Origin: Ectothiorhodospira mobilis
Lineage (GTDB): Bacteria > Pseudomonadota > Gammaproteobacteria > Ectothiorhodospirales > Ectothiorhodospiraceae
Direction of reading: 5' to 3'
Length of the DNA: 64,000 nt
Assembly: GCF_900114895.1 (NCBI RefSeq)
Contig: NZ_FOUO01000003.1
Coordinates: forward strand, 62,001 to 126,000
Positions within the stretch are counted from its first letter, which is position 1, and each line of letters begins with the position of its first letter. The position numbers were made by a program, and so were the translations under genes. The notes under the pieces are model-generated. The model ran no database searches. It was not told the DNA's origin and saw only the letters and a list, made by a program, of their open reading frames with translations. This document shows positions 1 to 9,658 of the stretch, one piece after another.

Positions 1-1152
1 GTGGTGAAGAAGCGCTACGGCGACGGGGTCTACCAGGAGGTGGTGAGCGAACTGCTGCAGACCTCCTACCATGAGGCCCTGACCCAGGAGAAGATCGTCC
101 CCGCCGGGGCGCCGGAGATCGAGCCCCGTTCCATGGAGGCCGGCCAGGCCCTGGAATACGTGGCCACCTTCGAGGTCTTCCCCGAGGTGGAGCCGGCCGA
201 CATGAACGGCGTGGCCATCCAGCGGCCGCAGGTGGAGGTGAGCGACGCCGATGTGGATCGGGTGATCGAATCCCTGCGCCGTCAGCGCCGGGAATGGGAT
301 GACGTGGAGCGCCCTGCCGCCGACGGCGACCAGGTGGTCCTCGACTTCGAGGGCACCATCGACGGCGAGCCCTTCGACGGCAACAAGGGCGAGGACATGG
401 CCATCGAGCTGGGGGCCGGGCGCATGATCCCGGGCTTCGAGGAACAGCTCACGGGCGTGCAGCCGGGTGAGGAGAAATCCATCCAGGTGACCTTCCCGGA
501 GGACTACCCGGCCGGGAACCTGGCGGGCCGCGAGGCGGTCTTCTCCATCCGGGTCAAGCACGTGCGTGAGGGGCGCCTGCCCGAGGTGGACGAGGACTTC
601 GCCCGTGCCTTTGGCATCGAAGAGGGCGGGGTGGAGAAGCTGCGCCAGGAGGTGCGCGGCAACATGGAGCGGGAGATGACCCAGGCGGTGAAGGCCCGTG
701 TCAAGGACCAGGTGATGGACGCCCTCCTGGAGCGCAACCCCATCGAGGTGCCCGAGTCCCTGGTGAAGGAGGAGATCAACCGCCTGAAGGAGCAGGCCCG
801 GGGCCGTTACGGCGCCCCCCAGGAAGGGGAGGACGCCGACGAGGGCTACCGCGACGAGGCCCGGCGCCGGGTGATCCTGGGGCTGGTGATCCGCGAGATC
901 GTGCGCCGCCAGGAGATCCAGGTGGAGCCGGAACGGGTGCAGGCGGAACTGGAATCCATGGCCTCCAGCTATCAGGATCCCCAACAGGTGATCAGCTACT
1001 ACCGCAGCAACAAGCAGGCCATGGAGACCCTGGAGGCCATGGTCCTGGAGCAGCAGGTGGTGGACTGGGTCCTGGAGCAATGCCAGGTGAACGATGAACC
1101 CACGAGCTTCGATGCCCTCATGAACCCGTCCCCGGAGAATGAATCGTCATGA
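1..1152 (+). CDS. tig: Trigger factor, 5'-truncated by window edge
   Basis: Ribosome-associated chaperone and peptidyl-prolyl isomerase that binds nascent chains at the exit tunnel. The visible 383 codons begin inside the N-terminal ribosome-binding domain (the first residues, [15 protein letters not shown], are internal to the family), so the true start and roughly the first 50 residues lie upstream of the window. The FKBP-type PPIase domain (about residues 95-190, with [18 protein letters not shown] and [11 protein letters not shown]) and the C-terminal helical chaperone arms follow. The stop codon overlaps the clpP start (ATGA), the usual tig-clpP arrangement, so translation of the two is probably coupled. 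Identification is secure; only the start is missing. Confidence 0.97.
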   Translation: MVKKRYGDGVYQEVVSELLQTSYHEALTQEKIVPAGAPEIEPRSMEAGQALEYVATFEVFPEVEPADMNGVAIQRPQVEVSDADVDRVIESLRRQRREWDDVERPAADGDQVVLDFEGTIDGEPFDGNKGEDMAIELGAGRMIPGFEEQLTGVQPGEEKSIQVTFPEDYPAGNLAGREAVFSIRVKHVREGRLPEVDEDFARAFGIEEGGVEKLRQEVRGNMEREMTQAVKARVKDQVMDALLERNPIEVPESLVKEEINRLKEQARGRYGAPQEGEDADEGYRDEARRRVILGLVIREIVRRQEIQVEPERVQAELESMASSYQDPQQVISYYRSNKQAMETLEAMVLEQQVVDWVLEQCQVNDEPTSFDALMNPSPENESS

Positions 1153-1796
1153 ACCAAGGCAGACTGATCAGCGGCGGCGCCCAGGACACCCAGGCCCTGA
1201 ACCTGGTGCCCATGGTGGTGGAGCAGACGGCCCGCGGCGAGCGGGCCTACGACATCTACTCGCGCCTGCTCAAGGAGCGCGTGATCTTCGCCGTGGGTCC
1301 CGTGGAGGACTACATGGCCAACGTGATCGTGGCCCAGATGCTGTTCCTGGAGTCGGAGAATCCGGATAAGGACATCAGCCTGTACATCAACTCCCCCGGC
1401 GGCGTGGTGACGGCAGGCCTGGCCATCTACGACACCATGCAGTTCATCAAGCCGGACGTGAGCACCCTGTGCATCGGCCAGGCGGCCAGCATGGGGGCCG
1501 TGCTCCTGGCCGGCGGGGCCGCGGGCAAGCGCTACTGCCTGCCCCATTCCCGGGTCATGATCCACCAGCCCCTGGGGGGGTTCCAGGGCCAGGCCACGGA
1601 CATCGACATCCACGCCCGGGAGATCCTCAAGGTCCGGGACCAGCTGAATGACATCCTCTCCCGGCACACCGGCCAGCCGGTGGAACGCATCGCCGAGGAC
1701 ACGGATCGGGACCGTTTCCTGGGGGCCTTCGAGAGCCGTGACTACGGCATCGTGGACAGCGTCCTGGAGACCCGCGCCCCGGCCGAGGGCAAGTGA
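1149..1796 (+). CDS. clpP: ATP-dependent Clp protease proteolytic subunit ClpP
   Basis: Tetradecameric serine protease chamber of the ClpXP and ClpAP machines in the cytoplasm. The 215-residue product has the family length and the full catalytic triad: Ser114 in GQAASMGAV, His139 in SRVMIHQP and Asp188 in TDRDRF, each offset by three from the E. coli precursor numbering. The N-terminal stretch before about residue 18 is probably the propeptide removed by autoprocessing. The ATG overlaps the tig stop by four bases, and clpX follows after 81 bp, so protease and unfoldase are encoded together. Confidence 0.98.
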   Translation: MNQGRLISGGAQDTQALNLVPMVVEQTARGERAYDIYSRLLKERVIFAVGPVEDYMANVIVAQMLFLESENPDKDISLYINSPGGVVTAGLAIYDTMQFIKPDVSTLCIGQAASMGAVLLAGGAAGKRYCLPHSRVMIHQPLGGFQGQATDIDIHAREILKVRDQLNDILSRHTGQPVERIAEDTDRDRFLGAFESRDYGIVDSVLETRAPAEGK

Positions 1797-1826
1797 GGGC
1801 AGGGCCCCGACGGCTTCTTGCATCCG

Positions 1827-1842
1827 TGCCCCAAAAGGGGCA
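1827..1842 (+). other. Small hairpin between clpP and clpX
   Basis: TGCCCC-AAAA-GGGGCA forms a six-base-pair stem with an AAAA loop in the 81-bp gap between clpP and clpX. There is no T-run after it, so it is not a standard terminator. It could stabilise the clpP message end or partly separate clpP and clpX expression; this is inference. Confidence 0.4.
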
Positions 1843-1877
1843 AGGTGTCATCGAACGGTATTACACGAGGTCGGCTG

Positions 1878-3155
1878 ATGAGCGACAAGAAAGGTAAGGA
1901 GCCCGACAGCGGCAAGCTGCTCTACTGCTCGTTCTGCGGCAAGAGTCAGCACGAGGTGCGCAAGCTGATCGCGGGCCCGTCGGTGTTCATCTGCGACGAG
2001 TGCGTGGAGCTGTGCAATGACATCATCCGCGAGGAGATGCAGGAGCAGGCCGCGGCCAGCGGCAGCAAATTGCCGACCCCCCATGAGATCCGCCAGATCC
2101 TGGACGAATACGTCATCGGCCAGGAACGGGCCAAGAAGATCCTCTCGGTGGCCGTGTATAACCATTACAAACGGCTGGAGGCGCGCCAGGGCCGGGATGA
2201 TGTGGAACTGGCCAAGAGCAATATCCTCCTGATCGGGCCCACCGGTTCGGGTAAGACCCTGCTGGCGGAGACCCTGGCCCGGCTGCTGAATGTGCCCTTC
2301 ACCATCGCCGATGCCACCACCCTCACCGAGGCGGGGTATGTGGGCGAGGACGTGGAGAACATCATCCAGAAGCTGCTGCAAAAGTGCGACTACGACGTGG
2401 AGAAGGCCCAGACGGGCATCGTCTACATCGACGAGATCGACAAGATCTCCCGCAAGTCGGACAACCCTTCCATCACCCGGGACGTCTCCGGTGAGGGGGT
2501 GCAGCAGGCCCTGCTCAAGCTCATCGAGGGCACGGTGGCCTCGGTACCCCCCCAAGGGGGGCGCAAGCATCCCCAGCAGGAATTCCTGCAGGTGGACACC
2601 AAGAACATCCTGTTCATCGTGGGCGGGGCCTTCGCCGGGCTGGAGAAGGTGATCCGCGACCGCACGGAGAAGGGGGGCATCGGCTTCTCGGCCGAGATCA
2701 AGGCCAAGGACGAATCCCGCTCCGATTCCCAGGTCCTGTTCAGCGTCGAACCGGAGGACCTGATCAAGTTCGGTCTCATCCCCGAGTTTGTCGGTCGTCT
2801 GCCCTTGGTGGCCACCCTGGAGGAACTGGACGAGGACGCCCTGATCCGCATCCTCACCGAACCCAAGAACGCCCTGATCAAGCAATATCACCGGCTGTTC
2901 GACATGGAGGGGGTGGAGATCGAGTTCCGCGAGGACGCCCTGCGGGCCGTGGCCCGTCGCGCCATGGAGCGCAAGACCGGGGCCCGGGGGCTGCGTACCA
3001 TCCTGGAACAGGTTCTCCTGGACAGCATGTACGACATCCCCTCCACCGAGGGGGTCTCCAAGGTGGTGATCGACGACGCGGTCATCCTCGGGGATGCCAA
3101 ACCCTACCTGATCTACGAGAACTCCGACTATCAGAAGGCCGCCTCGGACGACTGA
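1878..3155 (+). CDS. clpX: ATP-dependent Clp protease ATP-binding subunit ClpX
   Basis: Hexameric AAA+ unfoldase that recognises tagged substrates (including SsrA-tagged proteins) and feeds them to ClpP. Starting at ATG 1878, with GAGG just upstream, gives 425 residues, matching E. coli (424). The N-terminal zinc-binding domain has Cys17, Cys20, Cys39 and Cys42. The AAA+ core shows Walker A GPTGSGKT, Walker B VYIDEID, and the GIGF loop ([11 protein letters not shown]) that docks into ClpP. An upstream in-frame ATG at 1818 would add 20 residues with no family counterpart and was not used. It lies between clpP and lon on the same strand. Confidence 0.98.
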   Translation: MSDKKGKEPDSGKLLYCSFCGKSQHEVRKLIAGPSVFICDECVELCNDIIREEMQEQAAASGSKLPTPHEIRQILDEYVIGQERAKKILSVAVYNHYKRLEARQGRDDVELAKSNILLIGPTGSGKTLLAETLARLLNVPFTIADATTLTEAGYVGEDVENIIQKLLQKCDYDVEKAQTGIVYIDEIDKISRKSDNPSITRDVSGEGVQQALLKLIEGTVASVPPQGGRKHPQQEFLQVDTKNILFIVGGAFAGLEKVIRDRTEKGGIGFSAEIKAKDESRSDSQVLFSVEPEDLIKFGLIPEFVGRLPLVATLEELDEDALIRILTEPKNALIKQYHRLFDMEGVEIEFREDALRAVARRAMERKTGARGLRTILEQVLLDSMYDIPSTEGVSKVVIDDAVILGDAKPYLIYENSDYQKAASDD

Positions 3156-3163
3156 ATCATACC

Positions 3164-3207
3164 CCCGGGGCGGATGGCCGCCCCGGGCCCCCGTTCCTGG
3201 GGGCCCC
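3164..3207 (+). terminator. Tandem GC hairpins after clpX
   Basis: Two inverted repeats follow the clpX stop. The first (3164-3187) is a perfect 10-bp stem, CCCGGGGCGG and CCGCCCCGGG around ATGG. The second pairs GGCCCCC with GGGGGCC around a short loop ending near 3207. Neither is followed by a clean T-run, so they may act as weak or Rho-assisted terminators, or as message-end stabilisers, separating clpX from lon. Confidence 0.45.
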
Positions 3208-3275
3208 TTCCCCCGTGTTTCCCTCCGCATTCCCGGGCCACCGGCCCCCCGGAGCGCCTTTTTGCGTCCCGGGTC

Positions 3276-3304
3276 CTTGATTTCGCCCATGACATACCCA
3301 TGAA
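3276..3304 (+). promoter_or_regulatory. Sigma-32-type heat-shock promoter candidate for lon
   Basis: CTTGATT at 3276-3282, a 13-nt spacer, then ACCCATGAA at 3296-3304 resembles the sigma-32 consensus (CTTGAAA, 11-16 nt, CCCCATnTA). It lies about 80 bp before the lon start, and lon is a classical heat-shock gene in E. coli. Two other matches in this window, before grpE and dnaK, have the same 13-nt spacing. The assignment is from consensus matching only. Confidence 0.6.
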
Positions 3305-3385
3305 TGTAGATATTGGCGCGTGCCAATCCCGGAACCGGGGGTCCCTCGGGGGATCCGTCACCGAATCGACATGAGATCAAGCACC

Positions 3386-5827
3386 ATGGATAACGAACCC
3401 AAGACCCAGGCAGTGATCGACGAGCCCCTGCAGACGGTGCCCGTGCTGCCCCTGCGCGATGTGGTGGTCTACCCGCACATGGTGATCCCGCTGTTCGTCG
3501 GCCGGGAGAAATCCATCCGCGCCCTGGATACGGCCATGGCCGCCAACAAGCAGATCCTGCTGGTGGCCCAGAAGAGCGCCGAGGTGGACGAACCCTCCGC
3601 CCAGGAGATCCACCGCGTGGGGACCCTGTCCACCATCCTGCAACTGCTCAAGCTCCCCGACGGCACCATCAAGGTCCTGGTGGAGGGGGCGGAGCGCGCC
3701 CGGGTGGTGGAACTCAGCGACACCGAATCCCATTTCTCCGCCGAGATCAGCCCCATCCGGCCGCAGACCAGTGTGGATGAACGGGAGATGGAGGTCCTCA
3801 CCCGTTCCGTGCTCAACCTCTTCGACCAGTACGTGAAGCTGAACAAGAAGATCCCGCCGGAGATCCTCACCTCCCTGGCGGGCATCGATGATCCCGCCCG
3901 CCTGGCGGACACCATTGCCGCCCACATGTCCCTGAAGATCGAGGAAAAGCAGAAGATCCTCGAGATCGAGGACGTACGCGCGCGTCTGGAGCACCTGATG
4001 TCCCTCATCGAGGGGGAGATCGACATCCTGCAGATCGAGAAGCGCATCCGCGGCCGCGTCAAGCAGCAGATGGAGAAGAGCCAGCGGGAGTACTACCTCA
4101 ATGAGCAGATGAAGGCCATCCAGAAGGAGCTGGGGGACCTGGAGGACGTCCCCAACGAGTTCGAGGAGCTGCAGCAGCGCATCGACAAGGCGGGCATGCC
4201 CAAGGAGGCGCAGCAGAAGGCCCAGGCGGAGCTGAACAAGCTGAAGATGATGTCCCCCATGTCCGCCGAGGCCACGGTGGTGCGCAACTACGTGGAATGG
4301 CTCACCAGCGTGCCCTGGAAGAAGCGCTCCAAGGTGCGCAACGACATCGCCGGGGCCCAGCGGGTCCTGGACGAGGACCACTACGGTCTGGAGAAGGTGA
4401 AGGAGCGCATCCTGGAATACCTGGCCGTGCAGCAACGGGTGCGCAAGCTCAAGGGGCCTATCCTCTGCCTGGTGGGCCCCCCGGGGGTGGGCAAGACCTC
4501 CCTGGGCCGCTCCATCGCCCGGGCCACCAACCGCAAGTTCACCCGCATGTCCCTGGGCGGGGTGCGGGACGAGGCGGAGATCCGCGGCCACCGGCGCACC
4601 TACATCGGTGCCCTGCCGGGCAAGATCGTGCAGAACCTGTCCAAGGTGGGCACGCGCAATCCGCTGTTTTTGCTGGATGAGATCGACAAGATGGCCATGG
4701 ATTTCCGGGGGGATCCGGCCTCGGCCCTGCTGGAAGTGCTGGACCCGGAGCAGAACAGCACCTTCGTGGACCACTACCTGGAGGTGGAATTCGACCTCTC
4801 GGACACCATGTTCGTGGCCACCGCCAACAGCCTGAACATCCCCGGACCGCTGCTGGACCGCATGGAGGTGATCCGCATCCCGGGCTATACCGAGGACGAG
4901 AAGACCAGCATCGCCCAGAGCTATCTCCTGCCCAAACAGGTAAAGAACAACGGCCTCAAGGAGGGCGAGCTGGTGGTCAGCGAGGCGGCCATCCGGGACA
5001 TCATCCGCTATTACACCCGGGAGTCCGGGGTGCGCAACCTGGAACGGGAGATCTCCCAGATCTGCCGCAAGGTGGTGAAGAACCACCTGCTCAAGGACTC
5101 GGACCGCAAGACCCTGGTCACCCCGAAGAACCTGGACAAGTATCTGGGGGTGCGCCGCTACCGCTACGGTGTGGCCGAGGAACGGGATCAGGTGGGGCAG
5201 GTCACCGGCCTGGCCTGGACCGAGGTGGGGGGCGAACTGCTCACCATCGAGGCCGCGGTTGTCCCCGGCAAGGGCAAGTGCATCCAGACCGGCAAGCTGG
5301 GGGATGTGATGCAGGAGTCCATCCAGGCCGCCATGACCGTGGTGCGCAGCCGCAGCCAGGTCCTGGGGATCAACGAGGACTTCCACGAGAAGAAGGATAT
5401 CCACATCCACGTACCGGAAGGGGCCACCCCCAAGGACGGTCCCAGCGCCGGCATCGGCATGTGCACCGCTATCGTCTCGGCCCTCACCGGCATCCCGGTG
5501 CGTTCCGATGTGGCCATGACCGGGGAGATCACCCTGCGGGGTGAGGTCCTGCCCATCGGCGGGCTCAAGGAGAAGCTCCTGGCGGCCCACCGGGGCGGGA
5601 TCACCACGGTCCTCATCCCCGAGGAGAACGAGAAGGACCTGGTGGAGATCCCCAAGAACATCAAGAGCCGGCTGGATATCCGCAGTGTGCGCTGGATCGA
5701 TGAGGTGCTGGCCATCGCCCTGAAGGAGCGACCCAAGGGCGTGGTGGAGAGCCCCGAGGGGGACAAGCCCGATCTCCCCCCCAAGGCGGGCCGCAAGGGG
5801 TCCCAGAAGCGGGTGCCGCACCACTGA
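3386..5827 (+). CDS. lon: ATP-dependent protease Lon (La)
   Basis: Homohexameric cytoplasmic AAA+ serine protease that degrades misfolded and regulatory proteins. From ATG 3386 it is 813 residues, in the family range. The N-terminal LonN domain starts with [15 protein letters not shown], followed by a helical region rich in charged residues, Walker A GPPGVGKT at about 364-371, Walker [10 protein letters not shown], and the proteolytic domain with Ser687 in [10 protein letters not shown] and the catalytic lysine in [14 protein letters not shown] (Lys730 by offset). ATG 3371, five codons upstream, is an alternative start. The C-terminal tail after about residue 775 is low-complexity and basic. 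Confidence 0.98.
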   Translation: MDNEPKTQAVIDEPLQTVPVLPLRDVVVYPHMVIPLFVGREKSIRALDTAMAANKQILLVAQKSAEVDEPSAQEIHRVGTLSTILQLLKLPDGTIKVLVEGAERARVVELSDTESHFSAEISPIRPQTSVDEREMEVLTRSVLNLFDQYVKLNKKIPPEILTSLAGIDDPARLADTIAAHMSLKIEEKQKILEIEDVRARLEHLMSLIEGEIDILQIEKRIRGRVKQQMEKSQREYYLNEQMKAIQKELGDLEDVPNEFEELQQRIDKAGMPKEAQQKAQAELNKLKMMSPMSAEATVVRNYVEWLTSVPWKKRSKVRNDIAGAQRVLDEDHYGLEKVKERILEYLAVQQRVRKLKGPILCLVGPPGVGKTSLGRSIARATNRKFTRMSLGGVRDEAEIRGHRRTYIGALPGKIVQNLSKVGTRNPLFLLDEIDKMAMDFRGDPASALLEVLDPEQNSTFVDHYLEVEFDLSDTMFVATANSLNIPGPLLDRMEVIRIPGYTEDEKTSIAQSYLLPKQVKNNGLKEGELVVSEAAIRDIIRYYTRESGVRNLEREISQICRKVVKNHLLKDSDRKTLVTPKNLDKYLGVRRYRYGVAEERDQVGQVTGLAWTEVGGELLTIEAAVVPGKGKCIQTGKLGDVMQESIQAAMTVVRSRSQVLGINEDFHEKKDIHIHVPEGATPKDGPSAGIGMCTAIVSALTGIPVRSDVAMTGEITLRGEVLPIGGLKEKLLAAHRGGITTVLIPEENEKDLVEIPKNIKSRLDIRSVRWIDEVLAIALKERPKGVVESPEGDKPDLPPKAGRKGSQKRVPHH

Positions 5828-5846
5828 AATCCCCGCAAGGGGCCAT

Positions 5847-5870
5847 CACCGGGGCCCGTGGGCCCCGGTG
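5847..5870 (+). terminator. Strong GC hairpin after lon
   Basis: CACCGGGGCCC and GGGCCCCGGTG form a perfect 11-bp inverted repeat with only GT between the arms, 20 bp after the lon stop. The following sequence (TGTATGCT) is T-poor. It probably marks the end of the lon transcript, but is not a textbook intrinsic terminator. Confidence 0.5.
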
Positions 5871-5943
5871 TGTATGCTGCGCCGCTCACATCGGCCGGGT
5901 TTCCGGTCGTCGTGAACGGGCCCCCGGGCCGCGCCGGGCCTTG

Positions 5944-5973
5944 TTGACAGCCTTGAAATCGCCTTGGTATAAC
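5944..5973 (+). promoter_or_regulatory. Sigma-70 promoter upstream of hupB
   Basis: TTGACA at 5944-5949, an 18-nt spacer and TATAAC at 5968-5973 form a near-consensus housekeeping promoter. It leaves a leader of about 145 bases before hupB. This is the best sigma-70 match I found in the window, fitting the abundance of HU. Transcription probably continues through the two tRNA genes to the terminator at 6589-6625. Confidence 0.75.
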
Positions 5974-6124
5974 GTTCGCGTTTCTTGCCCAGGCGTACAG
6001 CCAACACCCTGAATACCGTGTGCACGTCGCCGGATCCTGTCCGGCGCACCGGTTGATTTTATCCGTCGTAAGCCGACACGACTGCGACGTGCCTCCGTAC
6101 ATGCCTAACCAAAGGTGCTCCTGA

Positions 6125-6397
6125 ATGAATAAATCCGAACTCATCGACGCCGTGGCCAGCTCCGCCGATCTGCCCAAGGCCGCGGCCGCCCGGGCCGTGG
6201 ATTCCCTCATCGATGTCATTTCTGATACACTGCGCCAAGGCGATCAGGTGACCATCGTCGGTTTCGGCACCTTCCTGGTTCGGCAGCGGGATGCCCGCAG
6301 TGGCCGCAATCCGCGCACCGGCGACACCATCGAGATCCCGGCATCGAAAGTTCCCAGTTTCAAGGCTGGTAAAGCGCTGAAAGATGCTGTAAACTAA
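6125..6397 (+). CDS. hupB: DNA-binding protein HU
   Basis: Small histone-like nucleoid protein that bends DNA as a dimer. The 90-residue product starts [19 protein letters not shown], has the conserved [21 protein letters not shown] beta-arm region, and ends with [15 protein letters not shown], all typical of HU. It follows lon as in E. coli. The stop codon is only 13 bp before tRNA-Val, so the mRNA and tRNAs are probably made on one transcript and separated by processing. Confidence 0.97.
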   Translation: MNKSELIDAVASSADLPKAAAARAVDSLIDVISDTLRQGDQVTIVGFGTFLVRQRDARSGRNPRTGDTIEIPASKVPSFKAGKALKDAVN

Positions 6398-6410
6398 TGG
6401 CCTTTCGTTG

Positions 6411-6486
6411 GGGTGCTTAGCTCAGTTGGTAGAGCGTCGCCCTTACAAGGCGAATGTCGGGGGTTCGAACCCCTCAGCACCCACCA
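6411..6486 (+). tRNA. tRNA-Val (anticodon TAC)
   Basis: A full cloverleaf of 76 nt with encoded CCA. The acceptor GGGTGCT pairs with AGCACCC, the D-arm contains AGCTCAGTTGGTAGAGC, the anticodon stem TCGCC/GGCGA encloses CTTACAA (anticodon TAC), and the T-loop is TTCGAAC. It starts 13 bp after hupB and is followed 17 bp later by tRNA-Asp. Confidence 0.97.
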
Positions 6487-6503
6487 AGGTGCAGTACAAA
6501 TCT

Positions 6504-6580
6504 GGAGCGGTAGTTCAGTTGGTTAGAATACCGGCCTGTCACGCCGGGGGTCGCGGGTTCGAGTCCCGTCCGCTCCGCCA
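6504..6580 (+). tRNA. tRNA-Asp (anticodon GTC)
   Basis: A 77-nt cloverleaf with encoded CCA. The acceptor GGAGCGG pairs with CCGCTCC, the discriminator is G as expected for Asp, the anticodon loop CTGTCAC carries GTC, and the T-loop is TTCGAGT. It is the second gene of the tRNA pair after hupB. Confidence 0.97.
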
Positions 6581-6588
6581 TCTTTGAG

Positions 6589-6625
6589 AAGGCCCGTCTC
6601 TGATGATTCAGGGGCGGGCCTTTTT
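6589..6625 (+). terminator. Intrinsic terminator after tRNA-Asp
   Basis: AAGGCCCGTCTC pairs with GGGGCGGGCCTT (a near-perfect stem with a loop of about ten bases) and is followed directly by TTTTT. This is a convincing Rho-independent terminator ending the hupB-tRNA-Val-tRNA-Asp unit before ppiD. Confidence 0.85.
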
Positions 6626-6736
6626 CATTCCTGCCCCCCCCCCTCACCCCTTGGGGTGCATCCGGCCCCCGCGAATCCAGCGCCGGTTTTGGGTATCATG
6701 GTCGGCCTCACCCGCAGCCGATGAATCCGATTCTCC

Positions 6737-8632
6737 ATGCTTCAGAAGATCCGCGACAAGGCGACCGGCTGGATCGCCTATACGATCATCCTCCTGATCG
6801 CCATCCCCTTCGCGCTATGGGGGGTGGACAGCTACTTCGGCGGCAGCGGGCGGCAGGTGGTGGCCGAGGTGAACGGCGAGCCCGTGACCCAGCAGGCCCT
6901 GCAGAGAGAGGTACGCCAGCAGCGGGACCGCCTGGCCCAACTCTTTGGTGGCCGCCTGCCCGAAGGGGTGCTGGATGAGGGCGCCCTTCGGGATCAGGCC
7001 CTGCAGACCCTGATCCGTCGGGAACTCCTGCGCCAGACGGCGCGCGAACGCGGCTATCGGGCCAGCGCCCAGGCCGTGGCCCGGGAGCTGGCCCGCATCC
7101 CCGTGTTCCAGCAGGACGGCACCTTCGATGCAGAGCGCTACGCCCGTATCCTGGAGGCCCAGCGCCTGACCCCGCAGGCCTTCGAGGCGGATCTGGCCCG
7201 GGGACTGGTGCTGGAGCAGCTGGAGTCGGGGGTGCGCGGGACCACGCCGGTCACCGCCCCTCGGGTGCACCACTACCTGGATCTGGCCCTGCAGGTGCGG
7301 GAGGTGGACCATCTGCATCTACCTGCTTCGGCCTGGGCCCCGCCCAAGGAGGAGATCGGGGAAGAGGCAGTTCAGGCCTACTATAACGAGCATCAGGACC
7401 GCTTCCGGGCCCCCGAACGGGTGCGCCTGGACTATGTCCTGCTGGATCCGGCGGCCCTGGAGGAGGACCTTTCGATCTCCGAGGCGGAGCTGCGCCGGCA
7501 GTACGAGATGCAGCGGGATCGTTTCACCACCCCCGAGGAACGCCGGGCCGCCCAGATCCTCATCCGCGTGCCGGAGGGGGCCGGGGAGGATGCCGTGCAG
7601 GCGGCCCGCGAAGCGGCCCGGGGGGCGCGTGACCGCGTCCTGAACGGGGAATCCTTCGACAAGGTGGCCCGGGAGGTCTCCGATGACCGCCTCACCGCCG
7701 GCCAGGGGGGCGATCTGGGCTGGCTGCAGCGGGGGGATCTGGGCAATGCCCTGGACGGGGTGCTGTTCACCATGGCCCCCGGGGAGGTGAGCCATCCCGT
7801 GCGCACCGCGGAGGGGTTTCACCTGCTGAAGCTGGAGTCGGTACGCCCGCCAAAGACCGAGCCCTTCGAACAGGTGCGCGAGCGCCTGGAGGCGGACCTG
7901 CGGGCGCGCAGGGCCGAATCCCGCCTGATGGAGTTGAATGAACGGCTCATGACCCAGGCCTTCGAGCACCCCCGCAGCCTGGAGCCCGCCGCCGCGGCCA
8001 CGGGACTGGAGATCCAAGGCTCCCAGTGGATCACCCGCGCAAAGGGGGAGGGTATCGGTGCCCTGGAGGCGGTGCGCAAGGCCGCCTTCTCACCCCAGGT
8101 GCTGCAGGAGGGCCAGAACAGCGATCTCATCGAACTGCCCGACGGCCGTACCATGGTCCTGCGGGTGGCCCGCCACGAGCCGTCCCGTCCCCAGCCGTTG
8201 GAGGCGGTGGAGGATCGCATCCGTGAGCGTATCCGCACCCAGCGGGCGGCGGAGGGTGCCCAGGCGGCGGGCCGCGATCTCCTGCAAGCGGTCCGCGCGG
8301 GGGATTCCCTGGATGAGGCCGTGGCGGACCTGCCGGCGGATGCGGCGGTGGAACGCCTGCAGTTGCGGCGCGACAGTGATGCCGTGCCCGCCCGGGTACG
8401 CGAGGCCGCCTTTGCCCTGGACGGGGCAGGGGAGGTCACGGGGGTGCCCCTGGAGGGTGGGGATTATGCCCTGGTGCGGCTGCATGCCGTGAAGACCCCG
8501 GAACCGGACGGGGAGCAGCGGACCCGGGCCCGGGAACACCTGCGCAGCCTCTACGGGGCGGCGGAGTTCGAGGCGGTCCTGCGCCACTTGGAGGACCAGG
8601 CGGATATCGAGATCCACCGCGACCGCCTCTAA
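6737..8632 (+). CDS. ppiD: Periplasmic folding chaperone / PPIase PpiD (SurA-N and parvulin domains)
   Basis: Inner-membrane-anchored periplasmic chaperone near the Sec translocon that assists newly exported proteins. The 631-residue product starts MLQKIRDKATGWIAYTI, with one N-terminal membrane segment at about residues 14-34. A SurA_N-like helical domain follows (about 35-200), then a parvulin domain (about 265-375, with AAQILIRVPEGA, GGDLGWLQRGDL and GEVSHPVRTAEGFHLLKLE), then a second chaperone half. Length matches E. coli PpiD (623). Its place after hupB is conserved. A possible -10 hexamer TATCAT lies at 6694-6699 without a clear -35. Confidence 0.95.
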   Translation: MLQKIRDKATGWIAYTIILLIAIPFALWGVDSYFGGSGRQVVAEVNGEPVTQQALQREVRQQRDRLAQLFGGRLPEGVLDEGALRDQALQTLIRRELLRQTARERGYRASAQAVARELARIPVFQQDGTFDAERYARILEAQRLTPQAFEADLARGLVLEQLESGVRGTTPVTAPRVHHYLDLALQVREVDHLHLPASAWAPPKEEIGEEAVQAYYNEHQDRFRAPERVRLDYVLLDPAALEEDLSISEAELRRQYEMQRDRFTTPEERRAAQILIRVPEGAGEDAVQAAREAARGARDRVLNGESFDKVAREVSDDRLTAGQGGDLGWLQRGDLGNALDGVLFTMAPGEVSHPVRTAEGFHLLKLESVRPPKTEPFEQVRERLEADLRARRAESRLMELNERLMTQAFEHPRSLEPAAAATGLEIQGSQWITRAKGEGIGALEAVRKAAFSPQVLQEGQNSDLIELPDGRTMVLRVARHEPSRPQPLEAVEDRIRERIRTQRAAEGAQAAGRDLLQAVRAGDSLDEAVADLPADAAVERLQLRRDSDAVPARVREAAFALDGAGEVTGVPLEGGDYALVRLHAVKTPEPDGEQRTRAREHLRSLYGAAEFEAVLRHLEDQADIEIHRDRL

Positions 8633-8675
8633 GGGTCCAAGACGGGGCGGAGTACCCCTTGCGCGGGCAGGGGAG

Positions 8676-8694
8676 GGGGCCGCGGCGCGGCCCC
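8676..8694. terminator. Hairpin between convergent ppiD and fabI
   Basis: GGGGCCGC-GGC-GCGGCCCC is a perfect 8-bp stem in the 68-bp gap between the converging ends of ppiD and fabI. It could serve both strands, but no T-run is present on either side. Assignment as a bidirectional terminator is tentative. Confidence 0.4.
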
Positions 8695-8700
8695 GGGGGT

Positions 8701-9489
8701 TCAGATTTGCGCGGAGCCCAGGCCTACGGTGCTGTAACCGGAATCCACGTAGGTGATCTCTCCGGTGATGCCCGAGGCCAGGTCGGAGCACAGGAAGGCG
8801 GCGGCGTTGCCCACCTGTTCGATGCTGACATTGCGGCGCAGGGGGGCGTTCTGCTCCACGTGATCCAGCATCTTGCGGAAATCCCCGATGCCGGCGGCGG
8901 CCAGGGTGCGGATGGGGCCGGCGGAGATGGCGTTGGCCCGGATCCCCTCGGGCCCCAGGCTGTAGGCCAGATAGCGCACGTTGGCCTCCAGGGCCGCCTT
9001 GGCCACCCCCATGAGGTTGTAGTTGGGCATGGCGCGCACGGCCCCCAGGTAGGACAGGGTGAGGATGGCCGCGTCCCGGCCCTGCATCATGGGGCGGGCC
9101 GCCTTGGCCAGGGCCACCAGGCTGTAGCTGCTCACATCCAGGGCCTTGGCGAAGGCCTCCCGGCTCATCCCCTCCAGGAAGTCCCCCTCCAGGGCTTCCT
9201 TGGGGGCGAAGGCCACGGAGTGGACCAGGCCGTCCAGGCCGTCCCAGTGCCCCTGGAGCTGCGTGAAGACGTCGCTGATCTGCTGATCGCTCTCCACATC
9301 GCAGGGCAGGACGATCTCGGAACCGAACTCGGCGGCCAGCTTGGTGACCCGCTCCCGGAGGCGTTCGTTCTGGTAGGTGAACGCCAGTTCCGCCCCCTCC
9401 CGCGCCATGGCCTTGGCGATGCCGTAGGCGATGGAGCGGTTGCTGGCGAGGCCGACGATCAGCACCCGTTTGCCGGTCATAAAGCCCAT
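8701..9489 (-). CDS. fabI: Enoyl-[acyl-carrier-protein] reductase (NADH) FabI
   Basis: Catalyses the last reduction of each cycle of type II fatty acid elongation and is the target of triclosan-type inhibitors. From ATG 9489, preceded by GGGAG, it is 262 residues, the same length as E. coli FabI. It has the divergent cofactor motif [13 protein letters not shown], and the active-site Tyr157-x6-Lys164 (YNLMGVAK) plus Tyr147, each offset by one from E. coli. An alternative ATG lies at 9480. It reads opposite to its neighbours and shares a 169-bp divergent spacer with the ABC transporter operon. Confidence 0.97.
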   Translation of the reverse strand: MGFMTGKRVLIVGLASNRSIAYGIAKAMAREGAELAFTYQNERLRERVTKLAAEFGSEIVLPCDVESDQQISDVFTQLQGHWDGLDGLVHSVAFAPKEALEGDFLEGMSREAFAKALDVSSYSLVALAKAARPMMQGRDAAILTLSYLGAVRAMPNYNLMGVAKAALEANVRYLAYSLGPEGIRANAISAGPIRTLAAAGIGDFRKMLDHVEQNAPLRRNVSIEQVGNAAAFLCSDLASGITGEITYVDSGYSTVGLGSAQI

Positions 9490-9658
9490 GCGGTTTCTCC
9501 CGTGTTCTGATGGTTCATGGATGTCGGGACGCTGCCCCGATGAAGCCCCGCATGATACTACGATCCCCCCGCCCTGGGGATCGGGGGACCGGGCCCCTTG
9601 CGGGCCGGCGGTGAAACCCTGAGACTTGGGTATCCACGCCCCGCAAGCCGATGCCCAC

